41,595 nucleotides of DNA from Corallococcus sp. CA053C (GCF_003611675.1 NZ_RAWA01000034.1:1-41595); one strand, 5' to 3'; shown: positions 28,201 through 37,834, counted from the stretch's first letter. A program made the numbers and translations. Notes: generated by a model not told the origin, from the letters alone.

Positions 28201-31200
28201 CTGACTCGCCACACCTTTCCGTCCGTCTTATACTCAGTCTGAACATAGACAGGCTCAGGCTGGGGACCACCTCGGTTCCACTGCTGCAGCACGGAACGTC
28301 CCAGGGCATCCTGTTCGGTCCTGAGCGTCTGTCCCCCCATAACACTTCGGATCAGGATCCCTCCACCGCCAGGTCGACGCGCATAGGAGGTCAGCTGATC
28401 CCCTGCGCCCATGACATCCATCTTCCGTTCACGACCGAAGCCATCGTAGCTGAATGTCGTTTCGTCTCCATTACCATCGCGTACTCGCATGGGCACACCA
28501 AACCCACGATGGTATTCCATCTCAGTCCGGACGCCGCCGGCATCTTCCCACCCCGTGAAGATGCCATCCGCCGTCTCATATCCCATGCTCCAAGTCCGAA
28601 TTTTCCCTTGGAGGTCTCGGGACTCCAATGAGGTCGGCAACCCAAACTCATTGTAGTAGATTCGTGTCTTCAACCACTCAGTGGGAACCGTTGAGTTCGG
28701 AGCACGCGTCTCTTCCTCAACAAGCCCTGTCGTGGCGTTAGAGGTGTATACGACTTGCTGCTCCGCCCTCCTGCCTTCCGAATCCGTCCACACGGTGCTC
28801 GCTTCCCGGGGACGCGACACCAGCCAACGGCCAAGGTCTGCAGGCTCATAAAGATATGAGTTCTGCTGGCGTCTCATTTTGCCATCCCAGATCACCTGAT
28901 CCGAGGATGACGTCAGGTTGCCGAATCCGTCGAAGTAACTGGACGCCTGATTGTAGCGGTAACAGTCCTCAATCAGTTCGGGCTTCTTCGAGCAGACGGA
29001 TTCTGACGTGCTGACGCGTACCAGCCTGTTTGAGCCATCCTGCATGAACTCAAAGGTCCAGGAGCGGTTGCTTGAGTGGCGCACGCCATCCACGGTGATT
29101 TCGGATGCTTCGCTCGAGGGCAGAGAGATCGCAGCCGACGTCCCCGTCTGTGTCTTGGTCGTGACCTTGGCACCCGTCACATCATCCAGAACTGTCCTCT
29201 CCATGAATCCGAGCCACCCGCGGCCGAGCAAGCTCATCCGGCTTCCTGCATAGCTGTACGTCACAGAATTCAGGACTGAGGATCCAATGCCGGCCGTAGC
29301 CCTCTTCACCACCCAGGTGCCGCGGTGCATTGGCACGATGTTCTGCTGGGGAAACCAGTGTTCGGTTGGCGTATAGACAGCACGATCGCCCGTGTGCCCG
29401 TATTCAAACGCCTCAAATGCTGCCTCCTGCCTTACTTTCAGCAAGAGTGGTTGCTGCGCGCCCTTTGAGATATCCACATAGACAGATGAATTAGTGCAGG
29501 CATAGGTGTCAGGGACGCCATCACCATTCACATCGGCGACTTGAGCAGGATGCCGACCAGCAATGATTGTCGCATCTTCCGGTCTTGTGTATTTGCTCCA
29601 GACAGCACCTGTCTGGTCGAGCGCGTAGTGATCAGAGCCTCCGGAGAACGTCCCATCAGCACGCATCTGATAGAGTTCGTCTCGACCATCGCGATTAAGA
29701 TCAGCAACCACATGTCGCTGGGCCAAGAGGTAGTACTTATTCACAGCGTCACAAACGGGCTCTTCATAGCCGTTGCCCGTATTGATTGAGTAGCACGCCC
29801 GCGACTCAGCGCTGTTCGGAACTGCACTAAGCACCAGGTAATCCTGAAGCCCGTCACCGTTGACGTCCATGGGATAGAAATAGTCATCTCCACTTCGTCG
29901 CCCGGAGTAGCCATCAACCCGCTCCAATCCCCCTGGACCAATGACTGCAAAGCGTCCGTCCCCGTAGCCCACCCTTCCTTCACGCCCAACCATGAAAGAC
30001 TGGAAATCGCGCCTTGGCGTCGAGGCAGGCCAATTTGTCAAGAACGTCGGGTCACCGAAGCCGGCTCCCGGCACGAACTTACGATAGACAATACCCGGGG
30101 AGGCACCTGTCTCATCGTAGCCGATGTACTCAAGATTGCCGTCGCCATCCACGTCAGCGATCCGCCAATGCTGCATCATTGTCCGCGATCGGAGCGACTC
30201 AGAATACGCCGAAACAAACTGAATACTGCCCGTACTCGAGTTCTTCTTGGCCAGAAATAGCTTATTGGCAACTGTGTATACACCCGGGGTCTCCCAGTAA
30301 TAATCGGAAATCATCAAATCAGCTTTTCCGTCCCGATCGATATCGACCAGCGGATTTCCTTCGCCGGCCCGATTATCTATCGTTACGGAATTAGGGAATG
30401 ACTGATAATTGATAACCCCAAGGCCTTCGGCAACCACCGACGGGCCGAATCCCGAACCAGTACTTAGCCGATAGTGATATTTAAAATCACCCTCCTTGTA
30501 CAAAACGTCATCCCGACCATCCCCATCCAGATCTCCGAAATAGCACTGCGTCTTGCCAGTCGTCACCTGCGGGTAGGAGAAGCTGACCCGATCGCTTCGA
30601 ATCGTTGCGGGAGGGATGTCGTAGTCAAAGGCAAGGCCTTCCTTGCATCTCTGCTGTTGTGCGCCGTCGCACTCCGAAACGCCAACGAGCAGGCTCGCGG
30701 TCTCGCGCGCATGGTAGGCCGTCCTATATCTGAGCCGGTACTCCTTGAGCAGGCCTTCCACCTCAGGCGCCGGGCCAAACATCGAAACCTTGGTAAGTCG
30801 CTTCGCGTGACGGATCTTGTACCCTGCCACCCAACGTTCCGTCTTGAATGGATCATCGCCATACTCAAACGCGATCCTGCGAGTCGGGCTGCGCGGCATG
30901 CCCCCTGAAGATCCCGTGTACCGAATCACCGATGGCAAGATCTCGGCGCCAGTCTGAGAGCTTCCCGTGATCGAATACTCGATGGTCATGTAGTTGCCCG
31001 TCGTATCTTCGACCCGGGTCAGCCCCCACTCGAACCTCGCGAGCTTGACGACATTGCGGACATAGCTGTCCGTCAGCGAGTTGTAGTCCACGCGGTTTTT
31101 GAAACCCGGCGCGATCGGTCCGTAGGTCCTGATCGTACCGTCCCGTTGGTAGACCTTGAAGAAGCTTGGTCCCGCCTCGGTGAAATCCAGAGCGACGATC

Positions 31201-31805
31201 TTCTCGTGCCCGTTGAACTCCGCGCGGTATTCAGATCCTTCCGTGCCGTAGCCGCCGTTGACAACAACTAGCCGCTGTCCGTCCAAGCAGTAACGATCGC
31301 CTTGAGGGCCATCGTCCAAGGTTGGATCCAAAGTGATACCATCCTGTGCTACCGATCTTCCGCAGCGGCTGATTTTGGAGACTCCGGTCAGGTCCCAACC
31401 GAACCCCGCTGTCCCTACGCCAGACTGGCTGTTGTAGACAAGCGCAAGGGACGGCCCGATTTCGGCTCTCGCGGGAGGGGTCCATAGCGGAGCGGTATAG
31501 GTGGAAGCGCCTGTCATCGACACCTCGGCACTGCCCGCCATGGAGCCCGCTGCATATCCGTCCGCGTCAACTTCCGTGGGCAGAATGCCTCCTGGCGCCG
31601 GAGGAGACAGGGCGACTGCCAGTGCCCGGGTGCTCAACCGTTCGCTCCCAACTTCTTCGGGGGCCATTTCGCCCAGGCAGCCGGCAAGTGCCGCCTGGAG
31701 GTAGACCAACACCATGAGCGATGCTGCCGCCCTTTTCTTCGCGCCTTTCCGCTGGCACACCAGGGCCGAACTGTGTCGATTCATTCGTCTGTTCATCCGG
31801 GACAT
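25254..31805 (-). CDS. SpvB/VCBS/RHS polymorphic toxin lipoprotein with JAMM-like C-terminal tip
   Basis: A 2183-residue protein. It starts with a lipoprotein signal (lipobox LAGC, Cys43), then an SpvB-like domain (about 90-330; PSLALVYNSQSGVGTAGFGWDL). Six calcium-type VCBS/FG-GAP loops follow (about 420-770; GDLDGDGRDD, DVNGDGVPD and others), then many RHS/YD repeats (about 950-1730) and an RHS core with YDPALGAFLTPDPV and NPLKNTDPSG. After the core comes a 369-residue variable tail. Near its end are Glu2092 (GDEFAMF), H2132-T-H2134-P and S2145-x-x-D2148, the spacing and order of a JAMM/MPN zinc metalloprotease. The RHS repeats should encapsulate this tip as in TcB/TcC toxins. The ATG has GGGGGA upstream. 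G+C is lower than in the core genes. The toxin activity is inferred. Confidence 0.92.
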   Translation of the reverse strand: MSRMNRRMNRHSSALVCQRKGAKKRAAASLMVLVYLQAALAGCLGEMAPEEVGSERLSTRALAVALSPPAPGGILPTEVDADGYAAGSMAGSAEVSMTGASTYTAPLWTPPARAEIGPSLALVYNSQSGVGTAGFGWDLTGVSKISRCGRSVAQDGITLDPTLDDGPQGDRYCLDGQRLVVVNGGYGTEGSEYRAEFNGHEKIVALDFTEAGPSFFKVYQRDGTIRTYGPIAPGFKNRVDYNSLTDSYVRNVVKLARFEWGLTRVEDTTGNYMTIEYSITGSSQTGAEILPSVIRYTGSSGGMPRSPTRRIAFEYGDDPFKTERWVAGYKIRHAKRLTKVSMFGPAPEVEGLLKEYRLRYRTAYHARETASLLVGVSECDGAQQQRCKEGLAFDYDIPPATIRSDRVSFSYPQVTTGKTQCYFGDLDGDGRDDVLYKEGDFKYHYRLSTGSGFGPSVVAEGLGVINYQSFPNSVTIDNRAGEGNPLVDIDRDGKADLMISDYYWETPGVYTVANKLFLAKKNSSTGSIQFVSAYSESLRSRTMMQHWRIADVDGDGNLEYIGYDETGASPGIVYRKFVPGAGFGDPTFLTNWPASTPRRDFQSFMVGREGRVGYGDGRFAVIGPGGLERVDGYSGRRSGDDYFYPMDVNGDGLQDYLVLSAVPNSAESRACYSINTGNGYEEPVCDAVNKYYLLAQRHVVADLNRDGRDELYQMRADGTFSGGSDHYALDQTGAVWSKYTRPEDATIIAGRHPAQVADVNGDGVPDTYACTNSSVYVDISKGAQQPLLLKVRQEAAFEAFEYGHTGDRAVYTPTEHWFPQQNIVPMHRGTWVVKRATAGIGSSVLNSVTYSYAGSRMSLLGRGWLGFMERTVLDDVTGAKVTTKTQTGTSAAISLPSSEASEITVDGVRHSSNRSWTFEFMQDGSNRLVRVSTSESVCSKKPELIEDCYRYNQASSYFDGFGNLTSSSDQVIWDGKMRRQQNSYLYEPADLGRWLVSRPREASTVWTDSEGRRAEQQVVYTSNATTGLVEEETRAPNSTVPTEWLKTRIYYNEFGLPTSLESRDLQGKIRTWSMGYETADGIFTGWEDAGGVRTEMEYHRGFGVPMRVRDGNGDETTFSYDGFGRERKMDVMGAGDQLTSYARRPGGGGILIRSVMGGQTLRTEQDALGRSVLQQWNRGGPQPEPVYVQTEYKTDGKVWRVSQPHTANETPLYTYFDEDALGRPKKLTRLDGSFRTWSYDLLTSEVTDEAGRRHLTTLDGRGKVVSESKLLQSGTTSVGYSYGVRGELLQVRDENGNITSLEYDALGRQTALVDGDQGRTGVDFNAFDEVIRRTDALGVTTIERDGLGRPQVITSPDGVTRYVWDGAAGSHGSGKLESVVSPDGVRTEYLYDSIGRPAETTWVVQGQRFSLATTYDDYGRPLTLSYPSVGPTGSASRLVVQKTYDGVGNLASIQNAETGFSYWKALERNSLGQIPRELYGNGVNANRVFDKTGTLRYLQASGLAQVQQLAFKFSVDGNLEERHDLLNGTSEDFEYDDSDRLKAWKVTQRGAISRQEYTYDSIGNLKTHPIVAGPGFTSTFGYNGLRPHAVTSQTQKGLTRQMSYDSVGNQFENGKGQTIQYTSFDLPAQVSRGQATTHYKYDGAHRRVLKTLPNGDETLTLADVYERRVQAGLTNHVFSLKADGSLIAQVHWHEGSTGMVESEQVFYVHADPLGTPSAITDAQGQVVERMKFAPFGGRQALGDLAQEMDAPSFLRNGFQGHSVDDESQLVNMKGRMYDPALGAFLTPDPVVSSSLNRYRFGVNNPLKNTDPSGFNVLGWGLNIFRTIGGGGGGGWGGMSPNPIPSHYDSVDWNYRSSHGGGTSNTVNTGPNTQSSSTPRYTTSNPTVKVEPGPTGSAGGAGISPRSGTPMGSWVDGAAHAGASVLADLPAAYALSQMPVYQSLVGSIGLGQQLTTSIKEYGVVGGLVDTFNPAGKMLEHGWLASEAYDSGNSYAVGEHAFHASIAGVKTILAAAGVYRTGAGALRGFSSSLKTISASARGNPAAIFRGLGELSPVQSSVLERLNGPGAQTIVSKRLFGNKDLTALTAATGDEFAMFSTGGRRLIVRGTPDSVPITPSIAARLRERGWRWSSHTHPGDSKNVLRSSDGDRAVLEAIGNKSAIFNSIGERRMFTKWGDSLDGWTP

Positions 31806-31853
31806 CTCTCCCCCTCAGGAGAAGCTTGCAAACTCAAAGATCAGCATGGCGCG

Positions 31854-33050
31854 TTACGGAATCGTGACACACGCATTGGCCTGGCAGGCCATCCCTGTGC
31901 GGCACGTGCCACAGTCCAGGGTGCCGCCACAACCGTCGCTGATTGCGCCGCACGAAGCACCCTGGGTTTCACACGTGGTGCGCACGCACGTTCCGCTCCC
32001 CCCAGCCTGTGCCCGACACACCAGTTCGTCGATGTTCCCATCGCAGTTGTCGTCAACGCCATTGCACTCCTCAGCAACATTGGACGTGCAAACTCCATAG
32101 TAGCCTGTCGTGCAATAGTTTGTTCCGGGCACGCGGCACTCGCCATCCTCAACGATGCATGCCTGGGTCAGTGAGCGCGGCTGGGCGGTGCCTGCTGCAT
32201 TGTCAATGATGCCATCAGCATTGTCGTCACACCCATTGCAGGTTTCTGCTCCCACGTTGCAGGTGACGCCATCCGCAGTGCAAAAGTAGTTGCACTGGGC
32301 CGTTCCCGGCTTGCCTCCGCAGCCCGTACAGGAGCCCACTCCAGAGCATCCCCAGCAAGATCCCCAAAATCCGTACGCCGGATTGCAGATTTGGGAGCCA
32401 CCAATCGAGCACCCGGCCGCAGTCTGGCACGGGCGCGATAGGTTCTCAGTCGATCCAGGGACGTTGTCGATGCGACCGTCACCGTCGTCATCACAGGCAT
32501 TGCATTCTTCCGCGCCAACCGCGCAGTTACCAAGATTGCAGGCGGCATCGCAGGTCTGGGTGCCGTTCTTATTGCAGTTGGTGCAGGCGACGCTTCCGGC
32601 ACAGCCCGCGCATGCTCCCCAGGTGCCGTTCGTACAACTCTGGGTTCCACCGATAGGGCATGGCGTGCCCGTCCGGTTGCAACTTCGCATCAGGGTTCGA
32701 GCGCCCTGTCCGGGCCGATTGTCAATCAATCCATCGGCATTATCATCGCAGTTGTTGCAGATTTCTGTATCAGAGGTCTTGCACGCGAGGACGATGCCGC
32801 TATCGCTACAAACAACCTTGCCTGTTGCGCCTCCGCACCCGGTACAGGAGCCTGTGCCAATGCCCTCGGCCGCACTGCACCTTGACCAGTAACCTGCTCC
32901 AAAGCATGTCATCGTTCCGGGACAGCCATTGCCCAGTGAGCAGCCGGCTTCATCACCCGCGCTGCAGACAGCACTCCAGGCCCTGCCTTGAGGCAGCAGC
33001 AACGCCAGCAATGTGATGAACAACCAGCTCTTTGAGTAGACTTTGGACAT
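31854..33050 (-). CDS. Secreted Cys-rich MopE-like protein
   Basis: A 398-residue exported protein (signal peptide MSKVYSKSWLFITLLALLLP then GRAWSA) with dozens of cysteines. Four MopE-type repeats are visible: CNNCDDNADGLID, CNACDDDGDGRID, CNGCDDNADGIID and CNGVDDNCDGNIDE. Between them are Gly/Cys-rich segments such as CTGCGG. MopE of methanotrophs is a surface copper protein, but in myxobacteria such repeats occur in many surface proteins of unknown role. The Asp-rich loops probably bind calcium and the cysteines form disulfides. It precedes the RHS gene by 48 bp on the same strand, so the two are cotranscribed and probably cooperate at the surface. The ATG was chosen as the start of the signal peptide; it lacks an obvious Shine-Dalgarno. 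Confidence 0.88.
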   Translation of the reverse strand: MSKVYSKSWLFITLLALLLPQGRAWSAVCSAGDEAGCSLGNGCPGTMTCFGAGYWSRCSAAEGIGTGSCTGCGGATGKVVCSDSGIVLACKTSDTEICNNCDDNADGLIDNRPGQGARTLMRSCNRTGTPCPIGGTQSCTNGTWGACAGCAGSVACTNCNKNGTQTCDAACNLGNCAVGAEECNACDDDGDGRIDNVPGSTENLSRPCQTAAGCSIGGSQICNPAYGFWGSCWGCSGVGSCTGCGGKPGTAQCNYFCTADGVTCNVGAETCNGCDDNADGIIDNAAGTAQPRSLTQACIVEDGECRVPGTNYCTTGYYGVCTSNVAEECNGVDDNCDGNIDELVCRAQAGGSGTCVRTTCETQGASCGAISDGCGGTLDCGTCRTGMACQANACVTIP

Positions 33051-33128
33051 GATGGACAAGCTTCGGCCTGAGCCTTTGCTGGCTTTCTTGGAAATTGACG
33101 GGTTTGGTGGGGAGCGCCTGAACCTGGA

Positions 33129-33158
33129 TTCGTACAGGGCTGCATAGCAGACGGTCAA
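33129..33158 (-). promoter_or_regulatory. Possible sigma-70-type promoter of the MopE-RHS operon
   Basis: On the minus strand TTGACC (33158-33153) is followed after 18 bp by TACGAA (33134-33129). The -35 is good and the -10 weak. It sits about 80 bp before the MopE-like ATG, leaving a leader of some 70 nt. Confidence 0.35.
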
Positions 33159-33303
33159 CCCCCCAATCCTTGAAGGGAAATGACCCTTCTGTGGGGTACT
33201 ACCCAGGAGATGCCTGCGCCCTCTTCCGTGCGTGTCCGCGGCACCATCCAGGGAGTCCCTCACTCGAGGAGACCTTCCGAGGCACGCGAACCTGACAACG
33301 TCA

Positions 33304-33344
33304 ATGGGCAGGCACGTCAGTCTTCACCGACCGCGCCTGCCCAT
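33304..33344 (-). terminator. 10-bp inverted repeat downstream of nadC
   Basis: ATGGGCAGGC (33304-33313) and GCCTGCCCAT (33335-33344) are perfect complements separated by 21 nt. It begins 27 bp after the nadC stop on the minus strand. A factor-independent terminator is possible, although there is no U-tract and the loop is long; a protein-binding palindrome is the alternative. Confidence 0.45.
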
Positions 33345-33370
33345 CTTCTCAACGTGAACTGAGGTCCGCG

Positions 33371-34255
33371 TCAGCCCTGCGGCGCCGCCGGGCGTGACTT
33401 GCGCGCGGACTTCTTCGTCGTCTGGATCTCCAGCGACAGGTCCATGGCCCGCGCCGAGTGCGTCAGCGCGCCCATCGACACGAAGTCCACGCCCAGCTTC
33501 GCCAGCCGGGGCAGCCGATCCAGCGTGACTCCACCTGAGACTTCAATGGGCACACGGTTGGCCGTCAGCTTCACGGCTTCACGGATCTGCGGGTCGTCCA
33601 TGTTGTCCAACATGATGACGTCCGCGCCCGCCTCGATGGCCTCCGCGAGCTGCTTGAAGTTGGTGACCTCCACCTCGACCTTCACGAGCCGGGGGCCATT
33701 CAACTTCGCGCGGCGGACCGCTTCGGTGATGTCCCCGCCCACGGCCGCGATGTGGTTGTCCTTGATGAGGATGCCGTCGAAGAGCCCGAAGCGGTGGTTG
33801 GACGCTCCGCCCATGCGCACCGCGTGCTTCGCGAGCCCCCGCATGCCCGGCGGCGTCTTGCGCGTGTCGAGCACCCGCAGCTTCGAGCCCCGCACCGCCG
33901 TCACCGCCTGCTGCGCCAGCGTCGCGATGCCGGCCGCTCGCTGCACCAGGTTGAGCGCGGTGCGCTCCGCGGCGAGCAGCGAGCGCAGCTTGCCGTGGAC
34001 GCGCGCGGCGACCACCTTCGGTTTGATTTCGTCACCGTCGCGCTTGAGGACCTCCACCTCCACCTCCGCGTCCACCATGTGGAAGACGCGGACGAAGGCG
34101 TCCAGGCCGGCGATGATCATCTGCTCCTTCGCGACCAGCTCGCCGCTTCCCTCCGCGTCGGCGGGGACCACCGCCAACGAGGTGACGTCCCCCGCCGCGC
34201 CCAGGTCTTCGTCGAGGGACAACGCGATGAGCCGATCGAGATAATCCTGCTGCAC
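33371..34255 (-). CDS. nadC: Nicotinate-nucleotide pyrophosphorylase (quinolinate phosphoribosyltransferase)
   Basis: A 294-residue enzyme converting quinolinate and PRPP to nicotinate mononucleotide in de novo NAD synthesis. Family segments are all present: EDLGAAGDVTS, ERTALNLVQRAAGIAT, DTRKTPPGMR, HRFGLFDGILIKDNH, VEVEV, DNMDDP and EVSGGV. The GTG start has TAGGAGG 5 bp upstream. It lies 9 bp after the valS stop and belongs to that unit. The C-terminal end is basic (TTKKSARKSR), longer than in E. coli NadC. No other oddity. Confidence 0.98.
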   Translation of the reverse strand: MQQDYLDRLIALSLDEDLGAAGDVTSLAVVPADAEGSGELVAKEQMIIAGLDAFVRVFHMVDAEVEVEVLKRDGDEIKPKVVAARVHGKLRSLLAAERTALNLVQRAAGIATLAQQAVTAVRGSKLRVLDTRKTPPGMRGLAKHAVRMGGASNHRFGLFDGILIKDNHIAAVGGDITEAVRRAKLNGPRLVKVEVEVTNFKQLAEAIEAGADVIMLDNMDDPQIREAVKLTANRVPIEVSGGVTLDRLPRLAKLGVDFVSMGALTHSARAMDLSLEIQTTKKSARKSRPAAPQG

Positions 34256-34264
34256 TTCCGCCTC

Positions 34265-37200
34265 CTACCGACGGGCCTTGCGGGCCGCCGGCTTGCCCCG
34301 GGTGGTCTTCTTCGCCGCGGGCTTCTTCCCCGCGGACTTCTTTCCCGCCGCCTTCTTCGCGGAGGTCTTCCGGGCCGGCGCCTTCCTGGCGCTCCCCTTC
34401 TTCGCGGCGCTCTTCCTGCCCGCAGCCTTCTTCGCGGCCGGCTTGCCCCGGGTGCTCTTCTTCGCTGCGGCCTTCTTGCCCGCAGCCTTCTTCACAGGGG
34501 CCTTCTTCACAGGGGCCTTCTTGCCCGCGGCCTTCGTGGCCGGAGCCTTCTCCACGGGCGCCTTCGTCGCCGGAGCCTTCTCCACAGAAGCCTTCGTCGC
34601 CGGAGCCTTCGCCGCGGGCGCCTTCGTCGCCGGAGCCTTTGCCGCAGGCGCCTTCACGGCCGACACGGCCTTCTTGCCCGTCTTCTTCACGGACGCCGCA
34701 CCTGCCTCCGGCGCCTCGCGGGTGTCCCCACCCTCCTTGGCCCGGTCGAACTCGCGCATCGCGTCGTCCACGAGGCCCATGCTCATGTACGCGACGCCCA
34801 GGTCGTGGTGGTCCGCAGCGGACAAGCCTTCCTTGGTGCCCTCGCGCAGCTTGTTGAGCGCGGCCTCCACCACGGGGTCGGCGGCCTTGGGAGCTTCCCC
34901 GGCGGCCTCCGCCTCCATCTCGCCCTTCAGCTCCTGCCCCAGGTTGACGTCGTCCTTCGACGCCTTGGGCTCGGTGGCCACCTTCACGTGGGCGCTCTCG
35001 GGGGCTTCGAGCGCGGAGGACTCGGACTCGGTGCTTCCCGGTAACGGCGACGGCATCTCGGACTCGGACATGGGGGGCTCCGGGGCGATGCGCTGGAGGT
35101 GATCCTGCAGCTTGACCGTGCGCTCCTGGAGCTCCGCCACCCGGGCCTTGTCCTTCGCCACCACGTCCGGCGGAGCACGGGCCACGAAGCTCGGATTGTC
35201 CAGCTTGCGCTGCACACTGGTGAGTTCCTGCTCGGCGCGCGCGATCTCCTTCTTCAGGCGGTCGCGCTCCGCATCCAGATCCACGAGGCCCGCCAACGGG
35301 ACGTAGATCTCCAGGTTGCCGCTGACGAACGCCGCCGCCTGCGGAGGCTTGGCGCCCGGCGGGCCCACGTGCACTTCCGACAGGCCGGCCAGCGGCATCA
35401 GGTACGCACGCCAGCGCTCCAACAGCTCGCGCGTCGTCGCGTCCGGGCTCTGCACCACCGCCTTCACCTTGGCGGACGGCGGCAGGTTGCTCTCTCCGCG
35501 CAGCGTGCGCAGGCCCTCGATGGCCGCGATGACTGGCGCCATCTCCGCCTCCGCGGCCGCATCCACGCGCGCCGCGTCCGGCTCCGGGTACGCCGCGATG
35601 CAGATGCTCTCCGTGGGCCGGGACATCGGCAGCTTCTGCCAGATCTCCTCGGTGATGAACGGCATGAACGGGTGCATCAGCCGCAGGATGCGATCCAGGC
35701 AGTACACCAGCACCGCGCGCGTGGTGTTCTTGGCCTCCACGTCCTCGCCGTACAGCGAGCCCTTCGCCAGCTCGATGTACCAGTCGCAGAACTCCGCCCA
35801 CAGGAACTGGTACAGCGTGGAGGCGGCCTCCGCGAAGCCGAACACCTCCAGCGACGCGCGCGTCTCCTCCGTGGCCTTCTGCAGGCGGGAGAGGATCCAC
35901 CGGTCCGCCAGCGTCAGCGTGCGTCCCTCCAGCGGCGTGGCGTCCAGCTGGAAGTCGCCCATGTTCATCAGGGCGAAGCGGCTGGCGTTCCACAGCTTGT
36001 TGCAGAACGCCTTGTAGCCACCCAGGCGGTCCATCGACAGCTTGATGTCACGGCCCTGCTGCGTGAGCGACGCGAGCGTGAAGCGCAACGCATCCGCGCC
36101 GAACGCGGGCATGCCCTGCGGGAAGCGGTTGCGAAGCGACGGCTGGAGCGCGTCCACCTTGGCGCCGAGGATGACGTCCAGGGGATCGATGACGTTCCCC
36201 TTCGTCTTGGACATCTTGTCGCCCTTCTCGTCGCGCACCATCGCGTGCAGGTACACGGTGCGGAAGGGCACATCGCCCATGAAGTGCAGGCCCATCATCA
36301 TCATCCGGGCGACCCAGAAGAAGATGATGTCGTGGCCCGTCTCCATCACGGACGTCGGGTAGAAGGTCTTCAGCTCCGGCGTTGCGTTCGGCCAGCCCAG
36401 CGTGGAGAACGGCCACAGCGCGGACGAGAACCACGTGTCCAGCACGTCCGGATCCTGCGCCAGGTCCCTGCCACCGCACTTCGGGCAGGACTCCGGCGTC
36501 GTGCGCGACACGATGACGTCCGCCGCGTCCAGCGACCGCTCCTCACCGGCCGGGCTGCACGAGGCACAGTACCAGGCGGGGATCTGGTGGCCCCACCAGA
36601 GCTGGCGGCTCACGCACCAGTCGTGGATGTTGCGCATCCAGTGGAAGTACGTGTTGGTCCACGACTCGGGGACGAACTTCGTGCGGCCCTGCTCCACCGC
36701 CTCGATGGCCGGCTTCGCGAGCGGCTCAATCTTCACGAACCACTGCGGCGACAGGCGCGGCTCCACCACCGTGGCGCAGCGCTGGCAGGTGCCCACGCTC
36801 AGCTTGTGCGGCTCCTCCTTCTCCAGCAGCCCCTGCTCCGTCAGGTCCGCCAGCACCTGCTTGCGCGCTTCGAAGCGGTCCAGGCCGGCGTACTTGCCTG
36901 TGTCCTTCGTCATCCGCGCCGCTTCGTCCAGGATGGACAGCATCGGCAGCTTGTGGCGCAGGCCCGTCTGGTAGTCGTTGAAGTCGTGCGCGGGCGTGAC
37001 CTTCACCACGCCAGTGCCGAACTCCATGTTCACGAGCTCGGCGTCCGCGATGATGGGGATGTCCCGGTCCGTCAGCGGCAGCTTCACCGACCGGCCCACG
37101 AGCCCCAGGTAGCGCGGATCCTCCGGGTGCACGGCCACCGCGGTGTCGCCCAGCAGCGTCTCCGGGCGCGTCGTCGCCACGGTGAGCGTGCGGTCGCTGT

Positions 37201-37834
37201 CCTTCACCGGATAGCGGATGTGCCAGAGCGAGCCGTTCTTCTCCTCGTGCTCGACCTCCAGGTCGCTCAAGGCCGTGCGGCACGAGGGGCACCAGTTGAT
37301 GAGCTTCTGGGCCCGGTACATCAGGCCCTCTTCGTACAGGCGGACGAAGACTTCGCGCACCGCGGCCGAGGACTGCTCGTCCATGGTGAAGCGCTCGCGG
37401 CTCCAGTCCAGCGACGCGCCCAGGTAGCGGTGCTGCTCACCGATGCGCGCGCCGTACTTGCCCTTCCACGTCCAGACGCGCTCGAGGAACGCCTCGCGAC
37501 CCAGGTCGTGGCGGCTCTTGCCCTCGGACTTCTTGAGCTCCTTCTCCACCACCATCTGCGTGGCGATGCCCGCGTGGTCCGTGCCCGGCAGCCAGAGCGC
37601 GTTGAAGCCGCTCATCCGCTTCCAGCGCGTGAGGATGTCCTGGATGGTCGCGGTCAGCGCGTGGCCGATGTGCAGGCTGCCCGTGACGTTGGGCGGCGGC
37701 AGCACGATGCTGAACGGCGGCTTGGCGGAAGTGGGCTCGGCGCGGAAGTAGTCGCGCTCCAGCCAGTGGTTGTACCACCGCGCCTCCACTTCGGAGGGCT
37801 CGTAGGCCTTGGACAGTTCAGTCGTGTCAGTCAT
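34265..37834 (-). CDS. valS: Valyl-tRNA synthetase with C-terminal TPR and histone-H1-like tail
   Basis: A class I synthetase charging tRNA-Val: HIGH motif at 55-58 ([14 protein letters not shown]), KMSKT at 540-544, a Cys4 site (CASC and CPKC), an anticodon-binding region and the usual C-terminal coiled-coil arm (about 850-920). The enzyme proper ends near residue 920. A further 268 residues then follow in frame: an acidic linker, a TPR-like helix pair (about 1004-1034; [22 protein letters not shown]) and 142 residues of Lys/Ala/Pro repeats with two RGKP motifs. The tail opens with an internal ATG (35071) preceded by GGAG at 6 bp, so it might also be made alone. The basic tail suggests nucleic-acid binding; this is inference. 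Followed closely by nadC. Confidence 0.97.
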   Translation of the reverse strand: MTDTTELSKAYEPSEVEARWYNHWLERDYFRAEPTSAKPPFSIVLPPPNVTGSLHIGHALTATIQDILTRWKRMSGFNALWLPGTDHAGIATQMVVEKELKKSEGKSRHDLGREAFLERVWTWKGKYGARIGEQHRYLGASLDWSRERFTMDEQSSAAVREVFVRLYEEGLMYRAQKLINWCPSCRTALSDLEVEHEEKNGSLWHIRYPVKDSDRTLTVATTRPETLLGDTAVAVHPEDPRYLGLVGRSVKLPLTDRDIPIIADAELVNMEFGTGVVKVTPAHDFNDYQTGLRHKLPMLSILDEAARMTKDTGKYAGLDRFEARKQVLADLTEQGLLEKEEPHKLSVGTCQRCATVVEPRLSPQWFVKIEPLAKPAIEAVEQGRTKFVPESWTNTYFHWMRNIHDWCVSRQLWWGHQIPAWYCASCSPAGEERSLDAADVIVSRTTPESCPKCGGRDLAQDPDVLDTWFSSALWPFSTLGWPNATPELKTFYPTSVMETGHDIIFFWVARMMMMGLHFMGDVPFRTVYLHAMVRDEKGDKMSKTKGNVIDPLDVILGAKVDALQPSLRNRFPQGMPAFGADALRFTLASLTQQGRDIKLSMDRLGGYKAFCNKLWNASRFALMNMGDFQLDATPLEGRTLTLADRWILSRLQKATEETRASLEVFGFAEAASTLYQFLWAEFCDWYIELAKGSLYGEDVEAKNTTRAVLVYCLDRILRLMHPFMPFITEEIWQKLPMSRPTESICIAAYPEPDAARVDAAAEAEMAPVIAAIEGLRTLRGESNLPPSAKVKAVVQSPDATTRELLERWRAYLMPLAGLSEVHVGPPGAKPPQAAAFVSGNLEIYVPLAGLVDLDAERDRLKKEIARAEQELTSVQRKLDNPSFVARAPPDVVAKDKARVAELQERTVKLQDHLQRIAPEPPMSESEMPSPLPGSTESESSALEAPESAHVKVATEPKASKDDVNLGQELKGEMEAEAAGEAPKAADPVVEAALNKLREGTKEGLSAADHHDLGVAYMSMGLVDDAMREFDRAKEGGDTREAPEAGAASVKKTGKKAVSAVKAPAAKAPATKAPAAKAPATKASVEKAPATKAPVEKAPATKAAGKKAPVKKAPVKKAAGKKAAAKKSTRGKPAAKKAAGRKSAAKKGSARKAPARKTSAKKAAGKKSAGKKPAAKKTTRGKPAARKARR
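34268..34693 (-). repeat. Lys/Ala/Pro codon repeats in the valS tail
   Basis: This segment encodes residues 1048-1189 of ValRS as short imperfect repeats of the types [17 protein letters not shown] and KKAAGKK, with RGKPAAKK near the middle and RGKPAARK at the end. At DNA level the same 12-15-bp words recur, so replication slippage and length variation between strains are expected. Confidence 0.8.

Larger units (their letters stand above)
33051..33370. other. Gene-free stretch upstream of the MopE-RHS operon
   Basis: No convincing coding frame is seen between the MopE-like start and the nadC stop. The stretch holds a possible promoter for the MopE-RHS unit and a 10-bp inverted repeat placed as a nadC terminator, both listed separately. 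Confidence 0.6.

Noticed and set aside
33051..33263. N-terminal extension of the MopE-like protein
   Set aside because: It would place 71 residues before an obvious signal peptide and cover the likely promoter.
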